The position numbers and the translations under genes are program-made. 64,000 nucleotides of DNA from Cryobacterium sp. PH29-G1 (GTDB lineage Bacteria > Actinomycetota > Actinomycetes > Actinomycetales > Microbacteriaceae). Of the stretch, positions 16,324-24,347 are shown one piece after another. A model generated the notes under the pieces. That model had not been told where the DNA came from, searched no databases, and was given only the letters and a program-made list of their open reading frames with translations. Location: positions 186,001-250,000 of the forward strand of contig NZ_JASISY010000004.1 of NCBI RefSeq assembly GCF_030063365.1, written 5' to 3'. Each line of letters begins with the position of its first letter. The stretch's first letter is position 1.

Positions 16324-17115
16324 ATGACTCTGAACCAGGAGTGCACGATCGAGCTTTCGACCGCGACGACTCGCCTCCGAGTCAGCGCGCGCACCGATAT
16401 CGGCAGCGTGCGCAAGATCAATGAGGACAGCATCCTGGCGCAGTCGCCGGTCTTTCTCGTTGCCGACGGCATGGGCGGCCACGCCCAGGGTGATGTCGCC
16501 AGCCAGACCGTATTGCGCGTGTTCGATGAGCACATTGCGCGCGACCTGCCGTCAACGCCGGAGCGCATCCTCGACGCCATCCACTCGTCCAACGACGCCG
16601 TGCGCGATCTCAGCGCCGAGGACGACTACGGCACCGCCGTGTCGGGCACGACCCTGGCCGGTATCGCCTTCGTCGACGCCGGCGACGATGTCGGCTACCA
16701 CTGGATGGCCTTCAACGTTGGCGATTCGCGGGTGTACACGTGGACGGACGGCGTTCTGGAACAGCTGTCGGTCGACCATTCCGCCGTGCAGGAGATGGTC
16801 GACGCCGGCCTCATCTCGGCCGAAGACGCCGAGAAACACCCCGAGCGCAACGTCATCACCCGGGCGATCGGCGCCGATGAATTTGTCGATGCTGACGTCT
16901 GGCTGCTGCCGGCACTGGGCGAACAATCCTTTCTGATCTGCTCCGACGGGCTGACCAAAGAACTCGACGACGCCACGATCGCGCGCGTACTCGCCCGGGA
17001 TATCAGCCTCGACCCCGCGCGGCGCAGTATCGCTGACATCCTCGTCGATGAAGCCATTGACCATGGCGGACGTGACAATGTGAGCGTTGTTTACGTTGAG
17101 TCGGCGTTCGACTGA
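16324..17115 (+). CDS. PP2C-family serine/threonine phosphatase
   Basis: 263 residues, a single PP2C catalytic domain without membrane span. Motifs in order: ARTDIGSVRKINEDS (about 21-35), FLVADGMGGHAQGD with the metal-binding Asp and Gly (about 42-55), DHSAVQEMVDAG, LICSDGLTKEL and GGRDNVSVVYV near the end. It resembles stand-alone cytoplasmic PstP-like phosphatases, without the transmembrane tail of PstP. I chose ATG 16324 over longer in-frame starts inside terC because the conserved domain begins just after it. No kinase gene lies nearby, so its partner is unknown. A small CGACTG/CAGTCG hairpin (17109-17129) spans the stop. Confidence 0.88.
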   Translation: MTLNQECTIELSTATTRLRVSARTDIGSVRKINEDSILAQSPVFLVADGMGGHAQGDVASQTVLRVFDEHIARDLPSTPERILDAIHSSNDAVRDLSAEDDYGTAVSGTTLAGIAFVDAGDDVGYHWMAFNVGDSRVYTWTDGVLEQLSVDHSAVQEMVDAGLISAEDAEKHPERNVITRAIGADEFVDADVWLLPALGEQSFLICSDGLTKELDDATIARVLARDISLDPARRSIADILVDEAIDHGGRDNVSVVYVESAFD

Positions 17116-17146
17116 CTCTTCGCCAGTCGGGTGCGGGGCGAGGTGT

Positions 17147-17152
17147 TACCCT
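17147..17152 (+). promoter_or_regulatory. -10 element in front of the leu leader peptide (TACCCT)
   Basis: TACCCT is followed by six bases and the leader ATG at 17159, so transcription probably starts at the leader start codon and the leader peptide is made from a leaderless message. Confidence 0.5.
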
Positions 17153-17158
17153 GAACCC

Positions 17159-17206
17159 ATGGTGCCGAGCCGACTTCTTCTGTGCCGCGACGAGTCCCTG
17201 TCCTGA
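17159..17206 (+). CDS. leucine-containing leader peptide of leuCD
   Basis: ATG at 17159 opens a 15-codon frame, MVPSRLLLCRDESLS, with a run of three Leu codons (CTT CTT CTG) and a fourth CTG near the end. It sits between a leaderless -10 and leuC, and its 3' half is one arm of a 9-bp hairpin. This is the layout of a ribosome-mediated attenuator: stalling at Leu codons when charged tRNA-Leu is scarce would change folding of the downstream hairpin. The peptide is short and its Leu content modest, so this is a good but unproven call. Confidence 0.6.
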   Translation: MVPSRLLLCRDESLS

Positions 17207-17222
17207 GGCCTCCCTCGTCGCG
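17186..17222 (+). promoter_or_regulatory. attenuator-like hairpin in the leuCD leader
   Basis: CGCGACGAG (17186-17194) and CTCGTCGCG (17214-17222) are perfectly complementary over 9 bp, with a 19-base loop. The left arm is inside the leader peptide frame, just after its Leu run, and the loop contains its TGA. A ribosome on the Leu codons would cover or free the left arm. No U-run follows, so control may act on leuC translation rather than termination. Confidence 0.6.
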
Positions 17223-17266
17223 GAGTTCGGCGTGGCTGCCATCGATTCGTGAGGAAGACGCTCAAA

Positions 17267-18727
17267 ATGACCAACGTAATACCCACTTCGCAAGTCAGCT
17301 CCGGAACCGGCCTGCGCACGCTCGCTGAGAAGGTCTGGGACAAGCATCTTGTCACCAAGGGTGAGGACGGCACGCCCGACCTCATCTACATCGACCTGCA
17401 CCTGCTGCACGAGGTAACCAGCCCCCAGGCCTTTGACGGTCTGCGCCTGGCCAACCGACCGCTGCGTCGGCCGGATTTGACGATCGCGACCGAAGACCAC
17501 AACACGCCGACGCTCGCCATTGACAAGCCCATTGTCGACCTGACCAGCCGCACCCAGATCGAGACCCTGCGTCGCAACTGCGCCGAATACGGTGTGCGGC
17601 TGCACTCGCTCGGTGACATCGAACAGGGCATCGTGCACGTCGTCGGCCCGCAGCTGGGCCTGACGCAGCCCGGCATCACCGTGGTGTGCGGCGATTCGCA
17701 CACCTCCACCCACGGCGCCTTCGGTGCCATGGCGCTCGGTATCGGAACGAGCGAGGTGGAGCACGTCATGGCCACCCAGACGCTGCCGCTGAACCCGTTC
17801 AAGACGATGGCGATCACGGTCAACGGCGCGTTGCGAACCGGGGTCACCGCGAAAGACATCATCCTCGCCGTGATCGCCAAAATCGGCACCGGTGGGGGAG
17901 CGGGCTACGTACTCGAATACCGTGGTGAGGCCATTCGTGCCCTCTCCATGGAGGGTCGGATGACCATCTGCAACATGTCGATCGAAGCCGGCGCCCGTGC
18001 CGGTATGGTTGCCCCCGACCAAACCACGTACGACTACCTCGAAGGTCGTGCGCACGCTCCGCGCGGCGCCGACTGGGACGCTGCCGTCGCCTACTGGGAG
18101 ACCCTGGCGACCGACGAGGGCGCCAGCTATGACGCCGAGGTGACTATCGACGCCAACGAGCTCGAACCGTTCGTCACCTGGGGCACCAACCCCGGCCAGG
18201 GCGTGTCCCTGAGCGGATCCGTTCCCAATCCCGCCGAAATCGTTGACGCCAACGAGCGCTCGGCGGCCGAGCGGGCACTGGAATACATGGACCTGGCAGC
18301 CGGCACCCCGATGAAGGAAATTCGGGTCGACACCGTCTTCCTCGGCTCCTGCACCAACAGTCGGGTCGAAGACCTGCGCGCGGCCGCCGAAGTTATCAAG
18401 GGAAAAACCAAGGCCGAAGGGCTGCGGATGATGGTGGTTCCGGGCTCGGCCCGGGTGCGGATCGAGGCCGAGGCCGAAGGCCTGGACAAGATTTTCCTCG
18501 ATTTCGGAGCGGAGTGGCGTTTCGCCGGCTGTTCAATGTGCCTCGGCATGAACCCCGACCAGCTCGAACCGGGCGAACGCTGCGCCTCAACCAGCAACCG
18601 CAACTTTGAAGGCCGGCAGGGCAAGGGCGGGCGCACCCACCTCGTGTCGCCGCTCGTCGCGGCCGCCACGGCCATTCGCGGCACTCTCAGCAGCCCGTGG
18701 GACCTCGTTCAGGATGGAGACCAGTAG
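17267..18727 (+). CDS. leuC: 3-isopropylmalate dehydratase large subunit
   Basis: 486 residues, normal length. It isomerises 2-isopropylmalate to 3-isopropylmalate in leucine synthesis as a heterodimer with LeuD. The [4Fe-4S] ligands are visible as Cys in FLGSCTNSR and the pair in [11 protein letters not shown] near the C-terminus. Other signatures are [15 protein letters not shown] and [10 protein letters not shown] at the N-terminus. I chose ATG 17267 with GAGGAAG 9 bases upstream; the preceding in-frame ATG is less well placed. The gene follows a putative attenuator and is followed directly by leuD. Confidence 0.96.
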   Translation: MTNVIPTSQVSSGTGLRTLAEKVWDKHLVTKGEDGTPDLIYIDLHLLHEVTSPQAFDGLRLANRPLRRPDLTIATEDHNTPTLAIDKPIVDLTSRTQIETLRRNCAEYGVRLHSLGDIEQGIVHVVGPQLGLTQPGITVVCGDSHTSTHGAFGAMALGIGTSEVEHVMATQTLPLNPFKTMAITVNGALRTGVTAKDIILAVIAKIGTGGGAGYVLEYRGEAIRALSMEGRMTICNMSIEAGARAGMVAPDQTTYDYLEGRAHAPRGADWDAAVAYWETLATDEGASYDAEVTIDANELEPFVTWGTNPGQGVSLSGSVPNPAEIVDANERSAAERALEYMDLAAGTPMKEIRVDTVFLGSCTNSRVEDLRAAAEVIKGKTKAEGLRMMVVPGSARVRIEAEAEGLDKIFLDFGAEWRFAGCSMCLGMNPDQLEPGERCASTSNRNFEGRQGKGGRTHLVSPLVAAATAIRGTLSSPWDLVQDGDQ

Positions 18728-18728
18728 C

Positions 18729-19349
18729 ATGCAGAAATTCACCACCGTCACCGGCATCGCGGTGCCGCTGCGCCGTTCCAACGTCGACACCGACCAGATC
18801 ATCCCCGCCGTGCACCTCAAGCGCGTCACGCGCACCGGCTTTGAAGACGCCCTGTTCGCGGCCTGGCGCCTCGACCCCGACTTTGTCATCAATAAGAAGG
18901 AATACCAGGGCGGCCGCGTGCTCATCGCCGGCGCCGATTTCGGCATCGGCTCATCGCGTGAGCACGCAGTCTGGGCCCTGCGCGACTACGGCTTCGACGT
19001 GGTGCTCAGCCCGCGCTTTGGAGACATTTTTCGCGGCAACGCCGGCAAGCAGGGTCTGCTGGCCGGCCAGATCAGCGAAGCGGATGCCGAGACCCTGTGG
19101 AATCTGGTCGAGTCCGACCCGGGTCTCGAGCTAACTGTGGACCTGGTGAGTAAAACCGCGCGTGTCGGGGATCTGACCGTGAAATTCGCAATCGACGATT
19201 ACACTAGATGGCGGCTGCTCGAAGGTCTCGATGACATTGGGCTGACGTTGCGTAATGAAGCGCGAATCAATGAATTCGAAGCGACTCGGGAGTCGTGGCT
19301 ACCCCGCACCCTTCCCGCGCTGTCTCCGGAGTCACCCCCCACGCGTTAA
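18729..19349 (+). CDS. leuD: 3-isopropylmalate dehydratase small subunit
   Basis: 206 residues. Signatures are the N-terminal [13 protein letters not shown] and the swivel-domain motif [19 protein letters not shown], followed by [19 protein letters not shown]. It combines with LeuC to form isopropylmalate isomerase. ATG 18729 starts two bases after the leuC stop, so the two are co-translated; earlier in-frame ATGs lie inside leuC and precede the conserved domain. The C-terminal tail ([18 protein letters not shown]) is slightly longer than usual. Confidence 0.95.
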   Translation: MQKFTTVTGIAVPLRRSNVDTDQIIPAVHLKRVTRTGFEDALFAAWRLDPDFVINKKEYQGGRVLIAGADFGIGSSREHAVWALRDYGFDVVLSPRFGDIFRGNAGKQGLLAGQISEADAETLWNLVESDPGLELTVDLVSKTARVGDLTVKFAIDDYTRWRLLEGLDDIGLTLRNEARINEFEATRESWLPRTLPALSPESPPTR

Positions 19350-19381
19350 TTTGCACTAATTTGCACCAGGACAGGTATTTT

Positions 19382-20821
19382 GTGAGCACTCTCAGTGAAG
19401 CCCGCCGTGATCAAGAGGCGAAGAATTTGAACGACGCCCGGCAGCACGACGACGCGAACGAACGAGGGAGTGCCCAGAACCACGGGGCAGCTGTCGGCCT
19501 CACCGCCGACAAAATCACTATCCGTGGCGGTATCCCCCTGGTCGGCCGGATCGAGGTGAAGGGGGCGAAGAACCTCGTCACCAAGGCCATGGTCGCCGCA
19601 TTGCTCGGTGAAACCCCCAGTGTGCTCAAGGACGTTCCGAACATCAGCGATGTTCGGATCGTTCGGGGCCTGCTCGAGGTGCACGGCGTCAAGGTGACCG
19701 AGGGCGATGAACCCGGCGACCTCATCCTTGACCCGGTCGATGTGGAGAGTGCGCACTTCGCCGCCATCGACGCCCACGCCGGTTCCTCGCGCATCCCGAT
19801 CCTGTTCTGCGGGCCGTTGTTGCACCGACTGGGCGAGGCGTTCATCCCCGACCTGGGTGGCTGCCGCATCGGCGACCGGCCGATCGACTTTCACCTTGAG
19901 GTGCTGCGCAAGTTCGGCGCGGTCGTCGAGAAGCAGCCCAACGGCATCCGCATGTCGGCACCGAACGGCCTCAAGGGCGCCAAGCTGGAACTGCCCTACC
20001 CGAGCGTGGGAGCGACCGAGCAGGTGCTGCTGACCGCGGTGCGTGCCGACGGCATCACCGAGCTCAAGGGCGCGGCAATCGAGCCCGAGATCATGGATCT
20101 CATTAACATTCTGCAGAAAATGGGCGCCATCATCACGGTCGATACCGACCGGGTGATTCGCATTGAGGGTGTTGAACGCCTTCTGGGCTACAACCACCGC
20201 GCCCTGTTCGACCGCAACGAGGCCGCGAGCTGGGCCGCCGCCGCCCTGGCGACCGATGGCGATATTTTCGTCGGTGGGGCCCGTCAAGCCGAAATGATCA
20301 CCTTTCTCAACGTCTTTCGTAAGGTCGGCGGCGCGTTTGATATCTGTGACGACGGCATCCGCTTCTATCACCCCGGTGGCGACCTCAAGCCTGTCATCAT
20401 CGAAACGGATGTTCACCCCGGCTTCATGACGGACTGGCAGCAGCCGCTCGTGATCGCTCTGACCAAGGCGCACGGCACGTCCATCGTGCATGAAACCGTT
20501 TACGAACAGCGGTTCGGCTTCGTCGATGCGCTCGTCGAGATGGGTGCGACCATTCAGATTCACAAGGAATGCCTTGGCGGACACCCGTGCCGCTTCGGCC
20601 AGCGCAACTTCAACCACTCGGCCGTCATCACCGGGCCAACGCAATTGCGCGGGGCCGACATCGTTGTGCCCGACCTGCGCGGCGGCTTCAGCCACCTGAT
20701 CGCAGCCCTGTCGGCCGACGGCACCTCCACGGTCAGCAACGTGGGAATCATCAGCCGAGGCTACGAGAACTTCATCGGTAAGCTGCGGCTTTTGGGGGCG
20801 GACTTCGATCTCGAAGGATAA
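19382..20821 (+). CDS. murA: UDP-N-acetylglucosamine 1-carboxyvinyltransferase
   Basis: 479 residues, first committed step of peptidoglycan precursor synthesis. The two EPSP-synthase-like halves are recognisable: GGIPLVGRIEVKGAKN at the start of the domain, the active loop GGCRIGDRPIDFH with Cys161 (the residue modified by fosfomycin in sensitive enzymes), and TDVHPGFMTDWQQP. A charged, probably disordered N-terminal extension of about 45 residues precedes the domain. I chose GTG 19382 (AGGACAGG upstream), but TTG 19430 is a real alternative and would remove about 16 residues. It lies 32 bases after leuD, in the same orientation, with plsC following closely. Confidence 0.93.
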   Translation: MSTLSEARRDQEAKNLNDARQHDDANERGSAQNHGAAVGLTADKITIRGGIPLVGRIEVKGAKNLVTKAMVAALLGETPSVLKDVPNISDVRIVRGLLEVHGVKVTEGDEPGDLILDPVDVESAHFAAIDAHAGSSRIPILFCGPLLHRLGEAFIPDLGGCRIGDRPIDFHLEVLRKFGAVVEKQPNGIRMSAPNGLKGAKLELPYPSVGATEQVLLTAVRADGITELKGAAIEPEIMDLINILQKMGAIITVDTDRVIRIEGVERLLGYNHRALFDRNEAASWAAAALATDGDIFVGGARQAEMITFLNVFRKVGGAFDICDDGIRFYHPGGDLKPVIIETDVHPGFMTDWQQPLVIALTKAHGTSIVHETVYEQRFGFVDALVEMGATIQIHKECLGGHPCRFGQRNFNHSAVITGPTQLRGADIVVPDLRGGFSHLIAALSADGTSTVSNVGIISRGYENFIGKLRLLGADFDLEG

Positions 20822-20828
20822 TAGGCGC

Positions 20829-21626
20829 GTGCCTGCAAATAACGACGTGCCCGTTGCTCCTGAACCATCCGCGCCACCGACCCGAATTCGCTCGGAGAAG
20901 AGCCGGCCGTCGATGTTCTGGATTCTCGCCGCGCTGGCCCTGCCGGTGATGAACCTCGCCGCTCGCTACGAGATCATCGACGCGCACAAGTTTCCGCGCA
21001 GCGGCGCCTTCGTCTTCGCACCGAACCACTACAGCGAAATCGATCCCGTGGTGATGGGCGTCGTGGCCTGGAAGCTGGGGCGGTTGCCTCGGTTCCTGGC
21101 GAAGGCATCCGTTTTCACAATTCCGGTCATCGGTGCAATCCTGCGTCGATCCGGCCAGATTCCGGTGCAGCGGGGCGGTTCGGTGCGCGGCAGCGAACCG
21201 GTTAAGGCCGCTCAACGCCTCGTCGAAAACGGTCAAATCGTGGTCGTCTACCCGGAGGGATCGCTCACCCGGGATCCCGAGCTGTGGCCGATGCGCGGCA
21301 AGACCGGAGCCGTACGCATCGCGCTGGAACAGGGCATCCCCATCGTTCCGGCCGCCCACTGGGGTACCCAGCATCTGATGGAACGTTATTCCAAGAAGAT
21401 CCACATCTTTCCGCGCAAAACCATCACCGTGAAGATCGGCGACCCGATCGATCTGGCGCAGTTTCGGGGACGCAGCCTCGACACGGCCACGCTGAATGAG
21501 GCAACCGCCGTGGTCATGGTGGCCATCACGGCCTTGCTCGAAGACCTTCGCGGGGAGAAAGCCCCGGCCAAGCGGTGGAACCCGTCGGAGCACAACCAGG
21601 AAGAAACCGGTCGTTTTGAAGCCTAG
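20829..21626 (+). CDS. 1-acyl-sn-glycerol-3-phosphate acyltransferase (PlsC family)
   Basis: 265 residues. The acyltransferase motifs are APNHYSEIDP (H-x4-D catalytic pair, about residues 66-75), IPVQRGG at about 112-118, and VVYPEGSLTRD at about 138-148. One hydrophobic stretch near residues 34-48 can anchor it to the membrane. It probably makes phosphatidic acid from lysophosphatidate. Immediately downstream, overlapping by 11 bases, is gpsA, which makes the glycerol-3-phosphate backbone, so the pair links phospholipid synthesis to the murA/ddl wall genes. The start is GTG 20829, seven bases after the murA stop. Confidence 0.88.
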   Translation: MPANNDVPVAPEPSAPPTRIRSEKSRPSMFWILAALALPVMNLAARYEIIDAHKFPRSGAFVFAPNHYSEIDPVVMGVVAWKLGRLPRFLAKASVFTIPVIGAILRRSGQIPVQRGGSVRGSEPVKAAQRLVENGQIVVVYPEGSLTRDPELWPMRGKTGAVRIALEQGIPIVPAAHWGTQHLMERYSKKIHIFPRKTITVKIGDPIDLAQFRGRSLDTATLNEATAVVMVAITALLEDLRGEKAPAKRWNPSEHNQEETGRFEA

Positions 21627-22770
21627 AACCACCCACCAGCCCAAGGTGCAACCAGGCACCCGAGTCGCCGTTCTCGGGGCGGGCAGTTGGGGAACGACGT
21701 TCGCCAAGATTCTGGCGGATGGCGGTGCCGACGTTGTTCTGTGGGCCCGCCGCCCCGAACTGGCCCGGGAAATCTCCGAAGCGCGCCGCAACAGTGACTA
21801 CCTGCCCGGCGTGAACCTGCCGGTCGGGCTGCGCGCCACGAGCCGGCTCGACCTGGCCCTGGCCGGCGCCGAAATGGTGTTCGTCTCGGTGCCCAGCCAG
21901 TCGCTGCGGGAAAACCTGAAACAGGTCGAACCGTATCTGGCCGAGAACGCGATCATTATCTCGCTTATGAAGGGCGTTGAACGCTCCACCGGTATGCGCA
22001 TGAGCACGGTGATCGAAGAAGTGCTGCGCATCGACCCCGACCGCATCGCGGCTATCAGCGGGCCCAACCTCGCCCTCGAAATCGCCAAAGAGCAGCCCAC
22101 CGGTGCCGTCGTGTCATCGGCGAGCCTGGAAACCGCACAGGCCGTGGCCAAACTGGCCACCAATCGCTATTTCCGTTCCTACATCAACACCGACGTGATC
22201 GGAACCGAGTTCGGCGGTGTGCTCAAGAACCTCATAGCGGTCGCCATTGGAATCGTCGACGGTGTTGGTTACGGCGAAAACACGAAGGCGTCCATCATCA
22301 CCCGTGGTCTGGTCGAAATGACCGATTTCGCCGTCGCCTACGGCGCCCAGGCCGAGACGCTGGCCGGTCTGGCCGGCCTCGGCGACCTCATCGCCACGTG
22401 CCAGTCGCCGCTGTCGCGCAACAACACGGCCGGTCGGCTGCTCGGCCAGGGCTACAGCATCAATGATGTCGTCAAGCAGATGCAGCAGACCACCGAAGGC
22501 CTCGCTTCGGTGAAGCCCGTGCTCGAACTCGCCCGTGCCAAGGGGGTCGAAATGCCGATCGTTGAACAGGTGCGCCAGGTACTCGATGGCACCCTCGACC
22601 CCCGCGACATTGCGCCGCACCTCACAACTGACTCTGGCGAACCGCAGGGCGAAAGGACACTTGACGATGTTGGACAAGCTCACGGTGGTGCTTCTCTTTG
22701 GAGGGCGTTCCAGCGAACACTCGATCAGCTGCGCAACGGCGGGCGGGGTGCTGGCAGCACTCGACCCTGA
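21616..22770 (+). CDS. gpsA: glycerol-3-phosphate dehydrogenase [NAD(P)+]
   Basis: 384 residues from a TTG start inside the end of plsC, with AGGAAG 12 bases upstream. The NAD-binding motif VAVLGAGSWGTTFAKIL lies at about residues 17-33, and the substrate-site signatures ISGPNLALEIA and NLIAVAIGIVDG follow. It reduces dihydroxyacetone phosphate for phospholipid synthesis. The conserved part ends near PRDIAPHL. Beyond that the frame stays open for about 50 more residues and runs 104 bases into ddl, giving a tail (from about GERTLDDVG to the C-terminus) that looks unlike the family. The tail is either a read-on after loss of the normal stop or a genuine extension. Confidence 0.93.
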   Translation: MKPRTTHQPKVQPGTRVAVLGAGSWGTTFAKILADGGADVVLWARRPELAREISEARRNSDYLPGVNLPVGLRATSRLDLALAGAEMVFVSVPSQSLRENLKQVEPYLAENAIIISLMKGVERSTGMRMSTVIEEVLRIDPDRIAAISGPNLALEIAKEQPTGAVVSSASLETAQAVAKLATNRYFRSYINTDVIGTEFGGVLKNLIAVAIGIVDGVGYGENTKASIITRGLVEMTDFAVAYGAQAETLAGLAGLGDLIATCQSPLSRNNTAGRLLGQGYSINDVVKQMQQTTEGLASVKPVLELARAKGVEMPIVEQVRQVLDGTLDPRDIAPHLTTDSGEPQGERTLDDVGQAHGGASLWRAFQRTLDQLRNGGRGAGSTRP

Positions 22771-23767
22771 GCGATACACGGTTATTCCGGTCGGGATCAC
22801 CCGGGACGGCGCGTTCGTACTCGAAGACAATGACCCAGCCAAGTTTGCTCTCAACGCTTCGGCGTTGCCTGTCGTTGCTGATAACGGCACGCGGGTGCGC
22901 TGGCCGGAGAGTGCGTCGAGTCGGGAACTGACCGTTGTTGACACTGCGGGCGAACGTTCGCTCGGCCCCGTCGACCTTATATTCCCGATTTTGCATGGAC
23001 CGTTCGGCGAGGACGGCACGGTGCAGGGAATGCTCGACTTGCTCGGCCTGCCCTACGTCGGGTCGGGAGTTCTCGCATCCGCTTTGGGCATGGACAAGCA
23101 TTTCGCCAAGACGGTCTTTCAGCAGGCCGGCCTGCCGGTGGCGCCGTGGCGCTCCGTAACAGCGGATGACTGGGCACAGACGCCCGACGGCTCCTACGCG
23201 GCTCTCGAACAGCTTGGCCTGCCCGCCTTCGTGAAGCCGGCACGTGCCGGCTCAAGCGTTGGCGTCAGTCGGGTGTCGACGCCGGACCAGCTGGCCGAAG
23301 CGATGACGGTGGGGCTCGCCGAAGACACCAAGGTGCTGATCGAATCCGGGCTCATCGGCCGGGAACTTGAGATTGCCGTTCTGCAGGGTCGCCCGGGGGA
23401 GCCGACCCGAGCCTCCGTGGCCGGGGAGGTCATTGTGACCGGGCGTGAATTCTACGACTTCGCCGCCAAGTACCTCGATGCACCCGGTGTCGACCTGGTC
23501 TGCCCCGCCCCGCTGGCCGCCGACGAACTGGCCGAGGTGCAACGGCTTGCCATTGCCGCCTTCGAAGCGATCGGCGGTGCCGGACTGGCCCGCGTCGATT
23601 TCTTTTTCACCGCGGACGGTTGGGTCATCAACGAGATCAACACCATGCCGGGATTCACCAGCATCTCGATGTTTCCGAGCTGCTGGCTGGCGAGCGGTTA
23701 CACCTACCCCGAGCTGATCGACGAGCTCATCGCGGTGGCCGTCGCGCACGCTCAGCACGGTTCCTGA
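22667..23767 (+). CDS. ddl: D-alanine--D-alanine ligase
   Basis: 366 residues, ATP-grasp ligase that makes the D-Ala-D-Ala dipeptide of peptidoglycan. Signatures are VVLLFGGRSSEHSIS at the N-terminus, FPILHGPFGEDGTVQG (about 105-120), KPARAGSSVGVSRV (about 191-204) and the metal- and phosphate-binding NEINTMPGFTSISMFP near the end. ATG 22667 has GAAAGGA upstream and lies within the 3' end of gpsA, so translation is probably coupled. The gene is convergent with the DUF3515 lipoprotein. Confidence 0.96.
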   Translation: MLDKLTVVLLFGGRSSEHSISCATAGGVLAALDPERYTVIPVGITRDGAFVLEDNDPAKFALNASALPVVADNGTRVRWPESASSRELTVVDTAGERSLGPVDLIFPILHGPFGEDGTVQGMLDLLGLPYVGSGVLASALGMDKHFAKTVFQQAGLPVAPWRSVTADDWAQTPDGSYAALEQLGLPAFVKPARAGSSVGVSRVSTPDQLAEAMTVGLAEDTKVLIESGLIGRELEIAVLQGRPGEPTRASVAGEVIVTGREFYDFAAKYLDAPGVDLVCPAPLAADELAEVQRLAIAAFEAIGGAGLARVDFFFTADGWVINEINTMPGFTSISMFPSCWLASGYTYPELIDELIAVAVAHAQHGS

Positions 23768-23798
23768 CGCGTCCGGGACGCCCCGGGCGAGCGCAACC

Positions 23799-24323
23799 TT
23801 ACGGTGCGGTCGTGGCCCCGTCTGAGGGCAGCTGAACGTCTTCGGCGCCGAGGCAGGCACCGGTCGCCGGCACGTAGCCGACCGCGTTGGCGAGGTCGAC
23901 GAGCGCGGTGGAACCGCTCACCGCTTCGGAGTCGATGACGACTTCAATCGCCGGGTCGCGGCCGTAGGTTGTGTAGCGGTAGGTCGGGGCCTCCGAGTCG
24001 TCCTCGATCCAGTCGATGCCGTTGATGCTCAGACACGGCAGCGTCGTCGGAGCCGGCACGGTAACACCGCAGAGCAGGAGCACCGCAGCCGGGTCGCCCC
24101 AGGCGCCGGTCGCCTGAGCATTCGTCTCCCGCGCGTCCTGGTCGGCGACGGTTGCCGGCAGGTGCACCGTGACGTCGGCGCAGGCCACGTTGGTGGCATC
24201 GGGAGCAGGGGTCAGCGGCACGGCCGAGGCGCAACCCGCCAGCAGCATCGACGTCGCGAGCACCGAAGCGACGGCGACAAAACGGAGCGGAGCGGAGCGC
24301 GTGAGCAGGAATGGGTGAGACAT
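23799..24323 (-). CDS. DUF3515 family lipoprotein
   Basis: 174 residues. The signal peptide ends in lipobox LLAGC at about 27-31, so the protein is a lipid-anchored exported protein. Conserved cysteines (VACADV, LLLCGV, LPCLSI, GACLGA) and the GAWGDPAAVLLLCGV segment match the actinobacterial DUF3515 family. These genes are habitually found between ddl and thiL; the function is unknown. TAGCCT lies seven bases before the ATG, pointing to a leaderless message whose -10 overlaps that of the divergent thiL. Confidence 0.85.
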   Translation of the reverse strand: MSHPFLLTRSAPLRFVAVASVLATSMLLAGCASAVPLTPAPDATNVACADVTVHLPATVADQDARETNAQATGAWGDPAAVLLLCGVTVPAPTTLPCLSINGIDWIEDDSEAPTYRYTTYGRDPAIEVVIDSEAVSGSTALVDLANAVGYVPATGACLGAEDVQLPSDGATTAP

Positions 24324-24330
24324 CGTATTC

Positions 24331-24340
24331 AGGCTACCGT
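24331..24340. promoter_or_regulatory. overlapping divergent -10 elements of DUF3515 and thiL
   Basis: AGGCTACCGT reads TACCGT (24335-24340) on the plus strand, seven bases before the thiL ATG. It reads TAGCCT (24336-24331) on the minus strand, seven bases before the DUF3515 ATG. The two -10 hexamers share the central TA, so one element may serve both directions and both messages would be leaderless. Confidence 0.5.
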
Positions 24341-24347
24341 TTCTTAC

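Noticed and set aside
19346..20695. 449-codon minus-strand frame opposite murA
   Set aside because: Shadow of murA created by GC-rich third positions; no motif, no promoter or Shine-Dalgarno.
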